A DNA stretch of 64,000 bases from Pseudidiomarina salinarum (GCF_000753715.1 NZ_JPER01000001.1:930001-994000); one strand, 5' to 3'. Shown: positions 1 through 9,165, counted from the first letter of the stretch. The notes: generated by a model from the letters alone, not told the origin. Made by a program: numbers and translations.

Positions 1-2335
1 CCGGGAAAACCAGGGTTGAACCAAAATAGCCGCCTTCGAAAACCGGCGACCAGTTATCCTGGTCGGTGACATTAAACACATCCAGGCGGATTCGGGTTCG
101 ATCATTGTTCAGAAGAAACTGCGCAAAGAGGTTCAGCGTATGTTGTTCGCGAATCCGCACTTTATTCAGGTAATCAAGCTTATAGTCGCCACTGTAACTC
201 AACTGACCACCGACTTCCCAGGCTTCTGAAAGCTGATAGCCAAGTGCCATGGCGGCGGTATGGTCGGGCTGCCCCTGAGCGCGAGCCGACGATGCCGGAA
301 AAAACGCGAAATTCGGCGCGCCCACGCCAGTTCCCTGCACAATATCAGGCCGTGAGTTATCAAAAGCATCGTAGACCTGGCGTGAATCCTGGAAGCTGGC
401 TGATTCATCATAGCGGGCATCCAGATAGGTATAACCAAGGCTCAGCCACAACGCATCCTGGGTATAGAACAGCTGACTTTCAAAACCGCGGTTCTTTATT
501 CCTGAGTTACTGCCATCGCGATTACGCAGGCTCCGGGTTTGTTCAAATACCGCAGCATCCAGATACCAGGGCGAATTAGCGGGAGCGTATTTATAGCCGA
601 GTTCAACTGCTTCGTTTTCGGTCGCGAAATTCAACGGATTGATTTGCTGGTCAGCACCCAGCACCGTGCCGCCGGCCATACTATTGGAAGTCGACTCAGT
701 ATAATTCGTACTCAGGTAAAAGGTACTGTCAGGATTAAGGCTATAACTCAGGCTCGCCTGCGCCCCATAAAGCCATTCAGAATGGCTATCCTCGGCCGGT
801 GTTACACCCGCTGGCGCTATGGGATCACGCGCTGTTACATCATACCAGTCGGCCCGGAGACCAACCTGCAACAGCCAGTCCACACTAAGCGGCTGCTCAT
901 GTTGGACAAAAACACCCAGCTGATAACTAGTCGAGTCGGTGGTATCAGACAAATTAAAATCACCGGCACCATCGCCATCAATATCATACTGAGTACCCGG
1001 CGATACCCAGACATCTGGACGCAGCTCGACCAGACGCGCTTTCTGCGCTGCTGTCAGCGGAATCCGACGATTGCTCAGCGGACCGGTCAGATCAACTGGC
1101 AAATCTGCCTCGGTGGTAAACTGGCTGAAACCCAGCACGTCATTGTACCGCAGGTTGCCGCCAAACCAGCTTACCTGCCCGGGTGCCCATTCCCGCTGCC
1201 AGGTACTGCGCGTTTCAAATGTTGTAGCACCGTCAATAATTTCTACAAAACTGTTCTGCGCGATCTCTTCCCGCTCTAAATGCTGAAAATAGGCGGTCTG
1301 GGTAAATTCCCAGCCATCCCCCAGATCACGCTGGTAGTCACCGAACAGCAGATAGGTCTGCGCATTATTGATATCAAGTGGATCGGTATAAACCTGGCTT
1401 CTGGGTATTTTCACCTGCCCGGTGGGGCTGACCACTGCAAAAGCGCCGGGAACGGTCGAACCATTGGGCTGCACGCCCTGCCCCTGCACATACCAGCCGT
1501 GGTCAATTAAATCCTGGGTAGGCCGGTTCAGACCGGCATTATCGGTCCAGTCGACATCGTAAAACTCGGCGTGCAAATTCAGCTCAGAGGACGCATCCGG
1601 CAACCAGCGCCAGGCCAGATAGATATTGTCACTGTCATAACCGGCATAGTCATAGAAACTGTCTTCGCGCACCACTTCCACGCTCGCTCGCAGGGCTTGC
1701 TTACCGTTATCGAGTACCTGATTCATGTCCACCTGCGCGCGGTACTGCTGCCACCGGCCAGCTGAAAGTTGCACTATGTTGTCCGTTTCCTGCAGCTGCG
1801 CCTGCTTTGGCTGCAGGTTTACAAAGCCCCCGGTACGCTGGGTACTGCCCAGAATCACTGGCGCCACGCCCCGCACCACATCGACCTGGGCCACACTGTT
1901 AAACGACAGCGGAATGCCAAGCCCGTTATTACCGCCCTGCCGGCGCATCCCCAGCTGGAATATTTCTCCCAGCTGACCACGGATAGTAGGCAGACTTGGC
2001 GCGCCAAAGCCCGCCGCCGAATAGGTATTGGGGGCGACTTTACTGATATCATGCAAATCATTAATCGCTGCCGCCTCAAGCAACTGCGATGAGATTGGGG
2101 TCACTGAGCGGGGAATGTCGGCCAGCACTTTATCACCACCAAATACGCCATCGACCGGATTATTCTTTGGTGACAGGCCCGTAACCGAACGACGTTCACC
2201 GGTCACCTCTATTACTTCTATATCCTGACCAACTGCAGAATCAGCGGTCGGCGGTTCCTGTGCTGTAGCTGCAGAAACCAGCGGTACTGCAAATAATGAG
2301 GCAAAAACAAGCCGCGAGGAGCGAACCCGAAACAT
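1..2335 (-). CDS. TonB-dependent outer-membrane receptor, 3' end outside the window
   Basis: An open frame of 778 codons runs without a stop from the ATG at 2335 to the left edge, so the last strands of the barrel are missing. The product starts with a signal peptide (MFRVRSSRLVF... ending near VSAATAQ). A TonB-box-like stretch (IEVIEVTGERR) follows, then a plug domain (residues about 60–190, with a VDVVRG...GGFVNL motif typical of siderophore receptors), then beta-barrel sequence rich in alternating aromatic residues. Such receptors take up ferric siderophores or other large ligands across the outer membrane using TonB energy. The ligand cannot be read from sequence. It is divergent from the DUF1499 gene. 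The plus-strand open frames over it are shadows. Confidence 0.9.
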   Translation of the reverse strand, partial: MFRVRSSRLVFASLFAVPLVSAATAQEPPTADSAVGQDIEVIEVTGERRSVTGLSPKNNPVDGVFGGDKVLADIPRSVTPISSQLLEAAAINDLHDISKVAPNTYSAAGFGAPSLPTIRGQLGEIFQLGMRRQGGNNGLGIPLSFNSVAQVDVVRGVAPVILGSTQRTGGFVNLQPKQAQLQETDNIVQLSAGRWQQYRAQVDMNQVLDNGKQALRASVEVVREDSFYDYAGYDSDNIYLAWRWLPDASSELNLHAEFYDVDWTDNAGLNRPTQDLIDHGWYVQGQGVQPNGSTVPGAFAVVSPTGQVKIPRSQVYTDPLDINNAQTYLLFGDYQRDLGDGWEFTQTAYFQHLEREEIAQNSFVEIIDGATTFETRSTWQREWAPGQVSWFGGNLRYNDVLGFSQFTTEADLPVDLTGPLSNRRIPLTAAQKARLVELRPDVWVSPGTQYDIDGDGAGDFNLSDTTDSTSYQLGVFVQHEQPLSVDWLLQVGLRADWYDVTARDPIAPAGVTPAEDSHSEWLYGAQASLSYSLNPDSTFYLSTNYTESTSNSMAGGTVLGADQQINPLNFATENEAVELGYKYAPANSPWYLDAAVFEQTRSLRNRDGSNSGIKNRGFESQLFYTQDALWLSLGYTYLDARYDESASFQDSRQVYDAFDNSRPDIVQGTGVGAPNFAFFPASSARAQGQPDHTAAMALGYQLSEAWEVGGQLSYSGDYKLDYLNKVRIREQHTLNLFAQFLLNNDRTRIRLDVFNVTDQDNWSPVFEGGYFGSTLVFP

Positions 2336-2351
2336 AGACTATCCTTAATAG

Positions 2352-2378
2352 GGTGATTTACCGTAACTTATAATCACC
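2352..2378. promoter_or_regulatory. Inverted repeat in the leader of the TonB receptor gene
   Basis: GGTGATT at 2352–2358 and its perfect reverse complement AATCACC at 2372–2378 flank a 13-base spacer, 17 bases upstream of the receptor start codon. Centre-to-centre spacing of the arms is 20 bases, about two helical turns. This suits a dimeric repressor or activator. It does not resemble a Fur box. The regulator is unknown. Confidence 0.4.
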
Positions 2379-2429
2379 AGTTTAGCCGATCCTACTGAAT
2401 TTTTTGGCCTTTTATCCGCTTATTCAGTT

Positions 2430-2455
2430 TGATCCTGTGCTACTGGTACAACGTA
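2430..2455 (+). promoter_or_regulatory. Predicted RpoE (ECF, ChrR-type) promoter for DUF1499–msrAB
   Basis: TGATCC at 2430–2435 and CGTA at 2452–2455 are separated by exactly 16 bases. The pattern is the same as that in front of the rpoE–chrR pair at 51273–51298. TGATCC is the -35 element known for Rhodobacter RpoE. Transcription would start near 2462, giving a leader of about 23 bases before the ATG at 2485. The match and placement are seen in sequence; the sigma factor assignment is inferred. Confidence 0.65.
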
Positions 2456-2484
2456 AACAATTAAAATAACAACAGGGAATACTC

Positions 2485-3213
2485 ATGCACACGAAAATCA
2501 GTTCACTTCTTATTATTGCCGGTTTTGTCGCTATATTGATGCTGGCCGGATCCGGACCGCTCTATCGGCTGCATATAGTGGATTTAGGCCAGGCATTTAC
2601 GGTCATGCGCTGGGCAGCCTATCTCGGCGCCGCAGTCGTTGTACTGTCAGTTGTTTACATGATCTGGAAACGACCGCGGGGGCTCTTGCTTGGTCTGATG
2701 ATGCTGGGCACCATCGCCGCTCTGATCAGCTTCTATCTGCCCTATTCGCAATTGCAGACAGCTCGCAGCGTGCCGCCAATTCATGACATCACCACAAACA
2801 CCAGTAACCCACCGGAATTTGTTGCTATAGCGCCACTGCGTGCCGATGCGCCGAACCCGGTTGCCTATCCGGGTGAAGAAACGGCCGAGCAGCAACGCCA
2901 GGCATACCCTGACATTGAAACCTATACCACCTCGGCTGAACCCGCTACGGTATTTGACGCGGCCCTGGTTGTTGCCAGCGATATGGGATGGCAGCTGGTA
3001 GCCAGCGATTCTGAAGCAGGACGGATCGAAGCTACTGCCACCACCACCTGGTTTGGCTTTAAAGATGATGTGGTGATTCGTATTCAGCAGGAAAATGGCC
3101 AGACACAGGTTGATGTGCGCAGCAAATCACGGGTCGGCCGTAGCGATGTTGGCGCCAATGCAGAGCGGATCCGCACCTTTATCAGCAAGTTGGATCAGCG
3201 ACTTAAACTATAA
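2485..3213 (+). CDS. DUF1499 family membrane protein
   Basis: This 242-residue protein has three hydrophobic segments in its first half (about residues 8–25, 38–58 and 66–86). A soluble C-terminal DUF1499 domain follows (about residues 145–240), with the family-like [12 protein letters not shown] and [18 protein letters not shown] stretches. The family has no established biochemical function. The ATG is preceded by AGGGA at a normal distance. The gene lies 10 bases upstream of msrAB and probably shares its message. Both are downstream of a predicted RpoE promoter, so a role in envelope oxidative stress is a reasonable inference. Confidence 0.8.
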   Translation: MHTKISSLLIIAGFVAILMLAGSGPLYRLHIVDLGQAFTVMRWAAYLGAAVVVLSVVYMIWKRPRGLLLGLMMLGTIAALISFYLPYSQLQTARSVPPIHDITTNTSNPPEFVAIAPLRADAPNPVAYPGEETAEQQRQAYPDIETYTTSAEPATVFDAALVVASDMGWQLVASDSEAGRIEATATTTWFGFKDDVVIRIQQENGQTQVDVRSKSRVGRSDVGANAERIRTFISKLDQRLKL

Positions 3214-3223
3214 TGGAGATCTA

Positions 3224-4414
3224 ATGTTCACAAACCCGATAATAACCGGTAAGACGATCTGTGTAGCCTGGGGCACTTTGCTGTTCAGCCTCAGTGCCCC
3301 CGCCTGGAGCGCCGAATCAGCAACCGCCACTTTTGCCGGCGGTTGTTTCTGGTGCGTCGAGAAAGCCTTCGAAGAAGTGCCGGGAGTGAGCGAAGCGGTA
3401 TCGGGTTATGCCGGGGGTGACGAGCCCAACCCGACCTACCAGCAAGTTGCCGCCGGTAACACCGGACATACCGAGACTGTGCAGGTTCACTACGACCCGT
3501 CAGTTGTCACCTATACGGGTCTGATTCAGGCCTTCTGGCGGATGATGGATCCCACCGATGATCAGGGGCAGTTTGTCGATCGGGGCCAGCAATATCGTCC
3601 CGCTATTTTCTATCACAATGAACAGCAGCGGCGCATCGCGGAACACGAAAAACAGCAGTTGGCCAGCTCCGGGCGCTTTGATGAACCTATAGTTGTTGAA
3701 ATAACGCCGCTTGATACCTTTTATCGCGCCGAGGATTATCATCAGGATTACTATAAAGAGAACCCGGTACGCTATCGGGTTTATACCTTTAACTCGGGCC
3801 GGTTTCAGTTTACCGAATCGGTTTGGAAAGATGATTACGAAGTTGATTTTACCAGGTTCGAAAATGAACAATCACAAGGTCAGGAAACGGAGGCTAAGAT
3901 GAATGATTCAGCTGAGACTAACAGAGGTTTAACGGATCACTGGTCGCCCGAACAAATGGAAGACTTTGAGAAGCCTTCAGAGAGTACGCTGAAAGAGGAA
4001 CTTACGCAGATCCAGTACGATGTAACCCAGCAGGATAAAACCGAACGGGCGTTCAGCAACCCTTACTACGACGAAGATCGCGCCGGCATTTATGTCGATA
4101 TCATCAGTGGCGAACCGCTGTTTTCATCGGCGGACAAATTTGAGTCCGGCACCGGCTGGCCTAGTTTTACCCAGCCTATCAGCGATAACTACGTAAAAAC
4201 GCACAAGGATCGCTCCTGGCTGATGACCCGCACCGAAGTACGCAGCAAATACGCTGACTCACACCTTGGCCACGTATTTGACGATGGACCCAAACCGACC
4301 GGGCTACGCTATTGCGTCAATTCCGCCGCCATGGAATTCATTCCGCTTGAAGATATGGAGGCTCGTGGCTACGGTGACTTCATTCCAGCGGTAAAAGACA
4401 ACAGCGAGTCCTGA
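3224..4414 (+). CDS. msrAB: Exported bifunctional methionine sulfoxide reductase MsrA–MsrB
   Basis: The 396-residue product reduces both epimers of methionine sulfoxide in proteins. The ATG at 3224 is chosen because GGAG precedes it and a signal peptide follows (hydrophobic to about residue 30, SAPAWSA). The frame also stays open upstream to 3095 inside the DUF1499 gene. MsrA: GGCFWC with catalytic Cys41. A linker of about residues 215–245 leads to MsrB, with GTGWPSF and RYCVNS (catalytic Cys364). The usual zinc CxxC pair is absent: GIYVDIISG replaces the C-bearing version, as in PilB-type MsrB domains. It probably acts in the periplasm and needs a thioredoxin-like donor. Likely cotranscribed with the DUF1499 gene. 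Confidence 0.93.
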   Translation: MFTNPIITGKTICVAWGTLLFSLSAPAWSAESATATFAGGCFWCVEKAFEEVPGVSEAVSGYAGGDEPNPTYQQVAAGNTGHTETVQVHYDPSVVTYTGLIQAFWRMMDPTDDQGQFVDRGQQYRPAIFYHNEQQRRIAEHEKQQLASSGRFDEPIVVEITPLDTFYRAEDYHQDYYKENPVRYRVYTFNSGRFQFTESVWKDDYEVDFTRFENEQSQGQETEAKMNDSAETNRGLTDHWSPEQMEDFEKPSESTLKEELTQIQYDVTQQDKTERAFSNPYYDEDRAGIYVDIISGEPLFSSADKFESGTGWPSFTQPISDNYVKTHKDRSWLMTRTEVRSKYADSHLGHVFDDGPKPTGLRYCVNSAAMEFIPLEDMEARGYGDFIPAVKDNSES

Positions 4415-4422
4415 GTACGGCA

Positions 4423-6171
4423 TTAATTCCCCGTCGCCAGACCTTCGCGACGGGGATCTGCCGCCCCAAATAAACGCCCATCCGGCAATACCGTAATTCC
4501 ATGCAACCCGCTATTGAGCTCGCCAATCCGAACCTCGTGGCCACGCGCCTTGAGTTCATCGGCTACAGGTACCAGTGTCGTTTCCGCCTCCAGCACCGTC
4601 ATTCTGTTGGTATTGGTTACATGCGGTTGATTAACGGCTTCCTGCATGTTCATATTCCAGTCCAGCAGGCCAAGCAGCGCTTGCGCCACATAAAGAATAA
4701 TATTCTGACCACCTGGCGAACCCACAACATGGATTAATTGTTCGCCCTGTTCATCGAAGACCATAGTGGGCGCCATCGAACTGCGTGGACGCTTGCCAGG
4801 CTCAACCCGATTCGCGACCGGCATACCATTGACTTCCGGGACCAGCGAGAAATCCGTTAACTGGTTATTCAGTAAAAAACCGCGAGCCATTACCGCTGAG
4901 CCAAAGCCCATTTCGATACTGGTCGTCATGGCGATGGCGTTGCCCTCGGCATCAATGATCGAAAGGTGGCTGGTATTGGGAAACTCCGGCGATTGATCGT
5001 CGGCTTGTTCGGTCAGTCTCAACTCACCGGCCATAGCCTTTCCCATATCGCGGTTAGTGATCAAACTGGCGCGCTGCGCTAAGTAGCCTTCATCCAGCAT
5101 TTGGGCGACAGGCACTGCAACGTAATCACTGTCAGCTATATATCGGTTCCGGTCGGCAAAAGCCAGGCGCGATGCCTGGGTAAAATAATGTAATGCATCG
5201 GCGCCGGTGGGATCCCACTCGCTTACCGGGAAGTTTTCCAGTATGCCAAGGATCTGCAATACCGAAATGCCACCCGAGCTTGGCGGTCCCATACCGCAAA
5301 TCTGATAGACCCGGTACGCAGAGCATACAGGCTGGCGGATAACGGCCTGGTAGCCCGCCAGATCGGCCTTGCTCAGTAAGCCCGGAGCGCCGCCACTATG
5401 TTGCACCGCAGTGACAATATCAGCGGCAATAGCACCGGTATAAAAGGCATCTGCCCCACCCTTAGCGATCTCTTGGAAGGTATCCGCTAACGCCGGATTG
5501 CGCTTCGTCTGTCCCGCCTGCAGCGCTTGCCCTTGCGGATAAAAGTAACTGCGCGCCGGCTCGAGTTCCGGCAAGCCGGGATTGATTTCGAGCTCAAGTA
5601 AACGTTGCAGCCGTGGCGACACCACAAAGCCTTCCCGTGCTGCGGTTATGCTTGGTGTAAAAAGATCCGACCATGGCAGCTTACCCCAGCGCTGGTGCGC
5701 CAGTTCAAGCCCCCTTAGCACGCCGGGAGTACCCACCGAACGGCCGCCGATCACGGCGTCCCAGAAACTTTCCGGTGGCCGCCCCTGCGCGTCAAGGAAG
5801 AGATCAGGGCCAGCGGCCTGCGGTGCCTGCTCGCGCGCATCTATGGTATATAATCGCTGCGCTGCGTCATCCCAGTACAGAATGAAGGCGCCGCCGCCAA
5901 TGCCCGATGATTGTGGCTCAGTAAGGGTCAGCATCGCCTGTACCGCAATTGCCGCATCAATGGCATTCCCGCCGGCAGCCAGCACTGCTTCGCCAGCCTT
6001 AGCCGCAGGCGGCGTCGCTGCCACCACCAGATAATCTTCAGCCAGTTTCCCGGTTTTCGCAATAAAGCCAGTCGCCGCTTCGGGTTGCTGGGTCTGCTCA
6101 GGTGGTGCTTCTGCACCGCAGGCGGAGATCAAAAAAATACTGCCGATCAGTAGCAATCCGCTAAGGCGCAT
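4423..6171 (-). CDS. ggt: Gamma-glutamyltransferase, predicted lipoprotein
   Basis: This 582-residue N-terminal nucleophile hydrolase cleaves the gamma-glutamyl bond of glutathione and related compounds. The precursor self-cleaves before the catalytic threonine, predicted as Thr400 in NTSHLSIID. The substrate-binding DAREQAP motif lies near residue 112, and GSPGGQNII near residue 488. The N-terminus has a lipobox (FLISAC with Cys18, then Gly), so the protein is predicted to be anchored in the outer membrane, unlike the soluble periplasmic E. coli enzyme. It converges on msrAB with 8 bases between the stops. It may supply Cys or Glu from external glutathione. Confidence 0.92.
   Translation of the reverse strand: MRLSGLLLIGSIFLISACGAEAPPEQTQQPEAATGFIAKTGKLAEDYLVVAATPPAAKAGEAVLAAGGNAIDAAIAVQAMLTLTEPQSSGIGGGAFILYWDDAAQRLYTIDAREQAPQAAGPDLFLDAQGRPPESFWDAVIGGRSVGTPGVLRGLELAHQRWGKLPWSDLFTPSITAAREGFVVSPRLQRLLELEINPGLPELEPARSYFYPQGQALQAGQTKRNPALADTFQEIAKGGADAFYTGAIAADIVTAVQHSGGAPGLLSKADLAGYQAVIRQPVCSAYRVYQICGMGPPSSGGISVLQILGILENFPVSEWDPTGADALHYFTQASRLAFADRNRYIADSDYVAVPVAQMLDEGYLAQRASLITNRDMGKAMAGELRLTEQADDQSPEFPNTSHLSIIDAEGNAIAMTTSIEMGFGSAVMARGFLLNNQLTDFSLVPEVNGMPVANRVEPGKRPRSSMAPTMVFDEQGEQLIHVVGSPGGQNIILYVAQALLGLLDWNMNMQEAVNQPHVTNTNRMTVLEAETTLVPVADELKARGHEVRIGELNSGLHGITVLPDGRLFGAADPRREGLATGN
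4428..4456. terminator. Hairpin between convergent msrAB and ggt
   Basis: TCCCCGTCGC at 4428–4437 pairs perfectly with GCGACGGGGA at 4447–4456, with a 9-base loop. The stem covers the last codons of ggt just past the msrAB stop. Neither side has a proper run of T, so intrinsic termination is uncertain. It could instead block read-through or stabilise both 3' ends. Confidence 0.35.
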
Positions 6172-6280
6172 GCTGATTTCCTTTTTCTGGTGATTTTACG
6201 GTTTACAGGAACTCACTGTTGTCCCTATGATAAAGACCTCAGCAACCACCGGCAATGGATGATTCAGGGAATCCTTTGAT

Positions 6281-6880
6281 ATGCCCCAACAGCTTCAGGT
6301 TATAATTTGTGCGCTTCTGGTTGTCGTCATTGCGACCTGGCTGCATTTCTATCAGACTGAGCTTCCTCAGTTGCTCGATCACTTTGACTTTGACCGTGAA
6401 CGGATCTGGGATGAACCCTGGCGCATCCTGACAGCCCATGTCATGCACCTTAATCTGCAACACCTCATGCTGAACGGCGCTGGTCTGATTATCGTCACCG
6501 TTTTATTCGCACGGCATTTTTCCGTGCGTACCTGGCTCAACGCCGTGACCATTATCACGGTCGGTATCAGTCTCTGGGTCTGGCTGCTGGGTTTTCCGGA
6601 TCGCTTTGTCGGCCTCTCAGGGCTTATCCATGGCTTATTTCTCTGCGGCATTTTCCTGGAATGGTCAGCCAGTAACTACCGCTGGGACTGGACGCTGGCA
6701 ATCGGGCTCTTCTTTATCATTGGCAAAGTTGCGCTTGAAGCCATGGGACTCATCGCCAGTACGGTGCTGCTAAGTACCGGTGACCAGGTCTGGGTTATGC
6801 ATTCGGGTGGGTTATTGGCCGGCGCGCTTGCCTGGTGGCTGCATCAACGCCGGCTGGCAGCGCTGGCTGAGGGTAGATAA
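6281..6880 (+). CDS. Rhomboid-family intramembrane serine protease, rhombosortase-like
   Basis: This 199-residue protein has about six transmembrane segments. It shows the rhombosortase pattern: HLNLQHLMLN near residue 54, GLSGLIHG near residue 110 (catalytic Ser in GLSG), and HSGGLLAGALAW near residue 174 (catalytic His). Rhombosortases cleave proteins carrying a C-terminal GlyGly-CTERM tail at the inner membrane. No such substrate is visible in the window. AGGGA precedes the ATG. The gene stands between ggt (divergent) and comEA (convergent). A general rhomboid function cannot be excluded. Confidence 0.8.
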   Translation: MPQQLQVIICALLVVVIATWLHFYQTELPQLLDHFDFDRERIWDEPWRILTAHVMHLNLQHLMLNGAGLIIVTVLFARHFSVRTWLNAVTIITVGISLWVWLLGFPDRFVGLSGLIHGLFLCGIFLEWSASNYRWDWTLAIGLFFIIGKVALEAMGLIASTVLLSTGDQVWVMHSGGLLAGALAWWLHQRRLAALAEGR

Positions 6881-6913
6881 AACAGGACAGGCGCGACCAG
6901 ACAGCCGCGCCTG
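6879..6913 (-). terminator. Intrinsic terminator downstream of the comEA-like gene
   Basis: CAGGCGCG at 6888–6895 and CGCGCCTG at 6906–6913 form an 8-bp GC-rich stem with a 10-base loop. Read on the minus strand, a TTTT run follows five bases after the stem (6882–6879). It separates the convergent rhombosortase and comEA genes. Confidence 0.5.
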
Positions 6914-6920
6914 CTGTGAG

Positions 6921-7223
6921 TCAGAAGGTAATTCGTTCTTTGTTTAACTCGAGTACCCGCGGACCAATACCTTTGATCTGTAATAGCTGATTCAGGTCGC
7001 TGAAGCTGCCTAATTTCGTGCGTAGATCAATAATCGCCTCAGCGCGTTTAAGGCCCACCCCGGTAAGGTTCATCGCCAATTGTTCAGCTGATGCGGTATT
7101 CAGGTTAACCTGCACCACCTGCTGCATCCCCGGCTCCCAAAGCGGCATGGGTTCAGCGGTAGCCGGCTGAAGCAATACCAGCGGCGATAGCATAGAGGCA
7201 AAAATAAGTGTCTTCCGTAACAT
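6921..7223 (-). CDS. ComEA-like helix-hairpin-helix DNA-binding protein
   Basis: This is a 100-residue exported protein. The ATG at 7223 is chosen because AGGAGA precedes it and a signal peptide follows directly (MLRKTLIFASM... to about PATAEP). The mature part carries the HhH pair of the ComEA family: VNLNTASAEQL, GVGLKRAEAIIDLR and GIGPRVLELN. In competence systems ComEA binds incoming DNA in the periplasm. Short versions like this are common in Gammaproteobacteria and often have no proven role. It lies downstream of pyrF on the same strand, 85 bases away. Confidence 0.85.
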   Translation of the reverse strand: MLRKTLIFASMLSPLVLLQPATAEPMPLWEPGMQQVVQVNLNTASAEQLAMNLTGVGLKRAEAIIDLRTKLGSFSDLNQLLQIKGIGPRVLELNKERITF

Positions 7224-7308
7224 AGCGTCTCTCCTGATATAAACTGCGAAATGCAGCAATCAGGAGTCTAGCTGTTGTGACCCGGCCAACGCCAGTTACA
7301 GGGGCGGA

Positions 7309-8007
7309 CTATAGCGTAAGACTATGATTAATTGCCTGTAAGGCTGCCATAGGGTCATTAGCCTGGGTGATCGGACGGCCAATCACCAGCACCTGGATGC
7401 CCAGCGCCTGCGCCTGTTCCGGCGTCATAATCCGTCGTTGATCACCCTGCTCACTTCCAAGCGGACGGATCCCGGGTGTGACCAGAACGAAATCACGACC
7501 AAATTCCGCCTGCAACTGCTCGGCTTCCCAGGCGGAACAAACCACACCATCAAGGCCACTGACCGCCGCCAGGCGCGCCAGGCGCTGCACCTGATCTGCC
7601 GGCTCCACAGCGATTCCGGTTTCGGCCAGATCATCAGCTGTCATACTGGTCAGAACGGTGACACCGATAAGTAACGGCGGCTCAGGAAAATCTGCCAGCG
7701 CCGTGCGCGCCGCTTCCATCATCCGTCGGCCACCGCTGGCATGGACATTAACCATCCATACGCCAAGCTCGGCCGCAGCACGAACCGCTTTTGCGACGGT
7801 ATTCGGGATATCGTGAAATTTAAGATCCAGGAAGACTCTGAAGCCCTCATCTACCAGCCGTTTAACAAACTCAGGGCCGGCACTGGTAAACAGCTCTTTG
7901 CCTACTTTCAGGCCACACATATCAGGGTTCAGCCTGCGCACTAATGGCCATGCTGAGGCCGCATCCGGAAAATCCAGCGCGACAAAAATCTGGGACTTAT
8001 GCTTCAT
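7309..8007 (-). CDS. pyrF: Orotidine 5'-phosphate decarboxylase
   Basis: This 232-residue TIM-barrel enzyme converts OMP to UMP, the last step of de novo pyrimidine synthesis. The catalytic signature [11 protein letters not shown] is present with Lys63, and VTPGIRP, the phosphate-binding region, lies near residue 177. The length matches the family. Its ATG follows the lapB stop codon with no gap, so it is translationally coupled to lapB, an arrangement common in Gammaproteobacteria. Confidence 0.97.
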   Translation of the reverse strand: MKHKSQIFVALDFPDAASAWPLVRRLNPDMCGLKVGKELFTSAGPEFVKRLVDEGFRVFLDLKFHDIPNTVAKAVRAAAELGVWMVNVHASGGRRMMEAARTALADFPEPPLLIGVTVLTSMTADDLAETGIAVEPADQVQRLARLAAVSGLDGVVCSAWEAEQLQAEFGRDFVLVTPGIRPLGSEQGDQRRIMTPEQAQALGIQVLVIGRPITQANDPMAALQAINHSLTL

Positions 8008-9165
8008 CTATTCTCCATCTAAACCGATTATGGGTTTGATCTCTCCCCAGCTACGACACGACGGGCAATGCCAGTAAAGTGTGCTGCCGGCAAAACCGCA
8101 GTGACGACAGCGATACTTGGGCCGTTGCTGCAATTGCTGCTGAACCAGTTTCTGTAACATCCGCAGGCTGTCACGGGCTTTGCCAACATCAGCAGCCCGG
8201 ATGTGGAATGCCATAAGTTGGTGAAAGCCCTTCATTGTGGGGTGCTTAATTAAGGTGGTCTGAATAAACTTTTCCGCGGCTTCGATGCCGTTTTCCCGTG
8301 CGATTAATTCCGACAGCAAAACGGCAGCGCTGGTTGACTGGCTGGTCTTCACACAGTCGTGCAGAAAATGAATAAGCCCGGCTTCGTCTTCGAGAGTCTC
8401 AAAACAGGCTTTAATTAAAGGCAAGGCTTCGGCGATAAAGGCCTGATCTTCATGGAGGATACCAGCCAGAATCTGTTGCGCCTTACGATAATGCCCCTGG
8501 TTGAACCACAGACGGCCGAGGGCCAGCGCCGCGCGGGCGCAGCCCGGATCATGTTTACGCGCTTTAGTGTAATACTTGCCAGCCAGTTCCGGACTTTCCT
8601 GCTTTTCGGCCAGTTCACAATAGAGTTGGGCTACCACCCGTTCTGCTGATTTATCGGTACGGGTCAGCTTCAACGCGACTTTTATTGCTTTGTCCCACTC
8701 ATGGGTGGCTTCATAGAGCTCAAGTAAGTGACGCTGACAAGCTTCACGGAATGCTTTGTCTTGTTGCAACGCCAATAGCATATCTTCGGCCCGGTCATAA
8801 ATACCGGCGGCCAGGTAATCAAGGCCTAATTCGAACATCGCCTCGCGACGTTCCTGCTCAGAGATATTCGGCCGCGAAGTCAGGTTCTGGTGTACTTTTA
8901 TTGCGCGATCAACCTCACCCCGACGTCGGAATAATTTGCCAAGGGCCCAATGGGTTTCGAGGGTATCAGAATCAACATCGAGGAGTTCAATGAATAGATC
9001 GACCGCCTTATCAGGCTGATCGGAAAGCAGTAAATTCAGACCGGTCACATATTGGCGGGAAAACTGTTCCTGCTCACGGCGTCCTTCATTACGGACACTA
9101 TTACGCCCCATAAACCAGCCATAAGCGGCAGCAACTGGTAGCAGCAGAAACAAAAGTTCAAGCAT
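8008..9165 (-). CDS. lapB: Lipopolysaccharide assembly protein B (YciM)
   Basis: This 385-residue inner-membrane protein controls LPS amount by promoting FtsH degradation of LpxC. An N-terminal membrane anchor (about residues 1–20) is followed by a long array of TPR repeats. A C-terminal rubredoxin-like zinc site follows, with CRHCGF and CPSC near residues 353–370. These are the features of E. coli LapB (389 residues). Its start overlaps the lapA stop by one base, and pyrF follows immediately. Confidence 0.96.
   Translation of the reverse strand: MLELLFLLLPVAAAYGWFMGRNSVRNEGRREQEQFSRQYVTGLNLLLSDQPDKAVDLFIELLDVDSDTLETHWALGKLFRRRGEVDRAIKVHQNLTSRPNISEQERREAMFELGLDYLAAGIYDRAEDMLLALQQDKAFREACQRHLLELYEATHEWDKAIKVALKLTRTDKSAERVVAQLYCELAEKQESPELAGKYYTKARKHDPGCARAALALGRLWFNQGHYRKAQQILAGILHEDQAFIAEALPLIKACFETLEDEAGLIHFLHDCVKTSQSTSAAVLLSELIARENGIEAAEKFIQTTLIKHPTMKGFHQLMAFHIRAADVGKARDSLRMLQKLVQQQLQQRPKYRCRHCGFAGSTLYWHCPSCRSWGEIKPIIGLDGE

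Noticed and set aside
539-1279. 246-codon plus-strand open frame
   Set aside because: It is antisense to the TonB receptor, which has a signal peptide, plug and barrel pattern; this frame has no recognisable protein features.
3095-3223. Longer start for msrAB inside DUF1499
   Set aside because: It would hide the signal peptide and lacks a ribosome-binding site; ATG 3224 has both.
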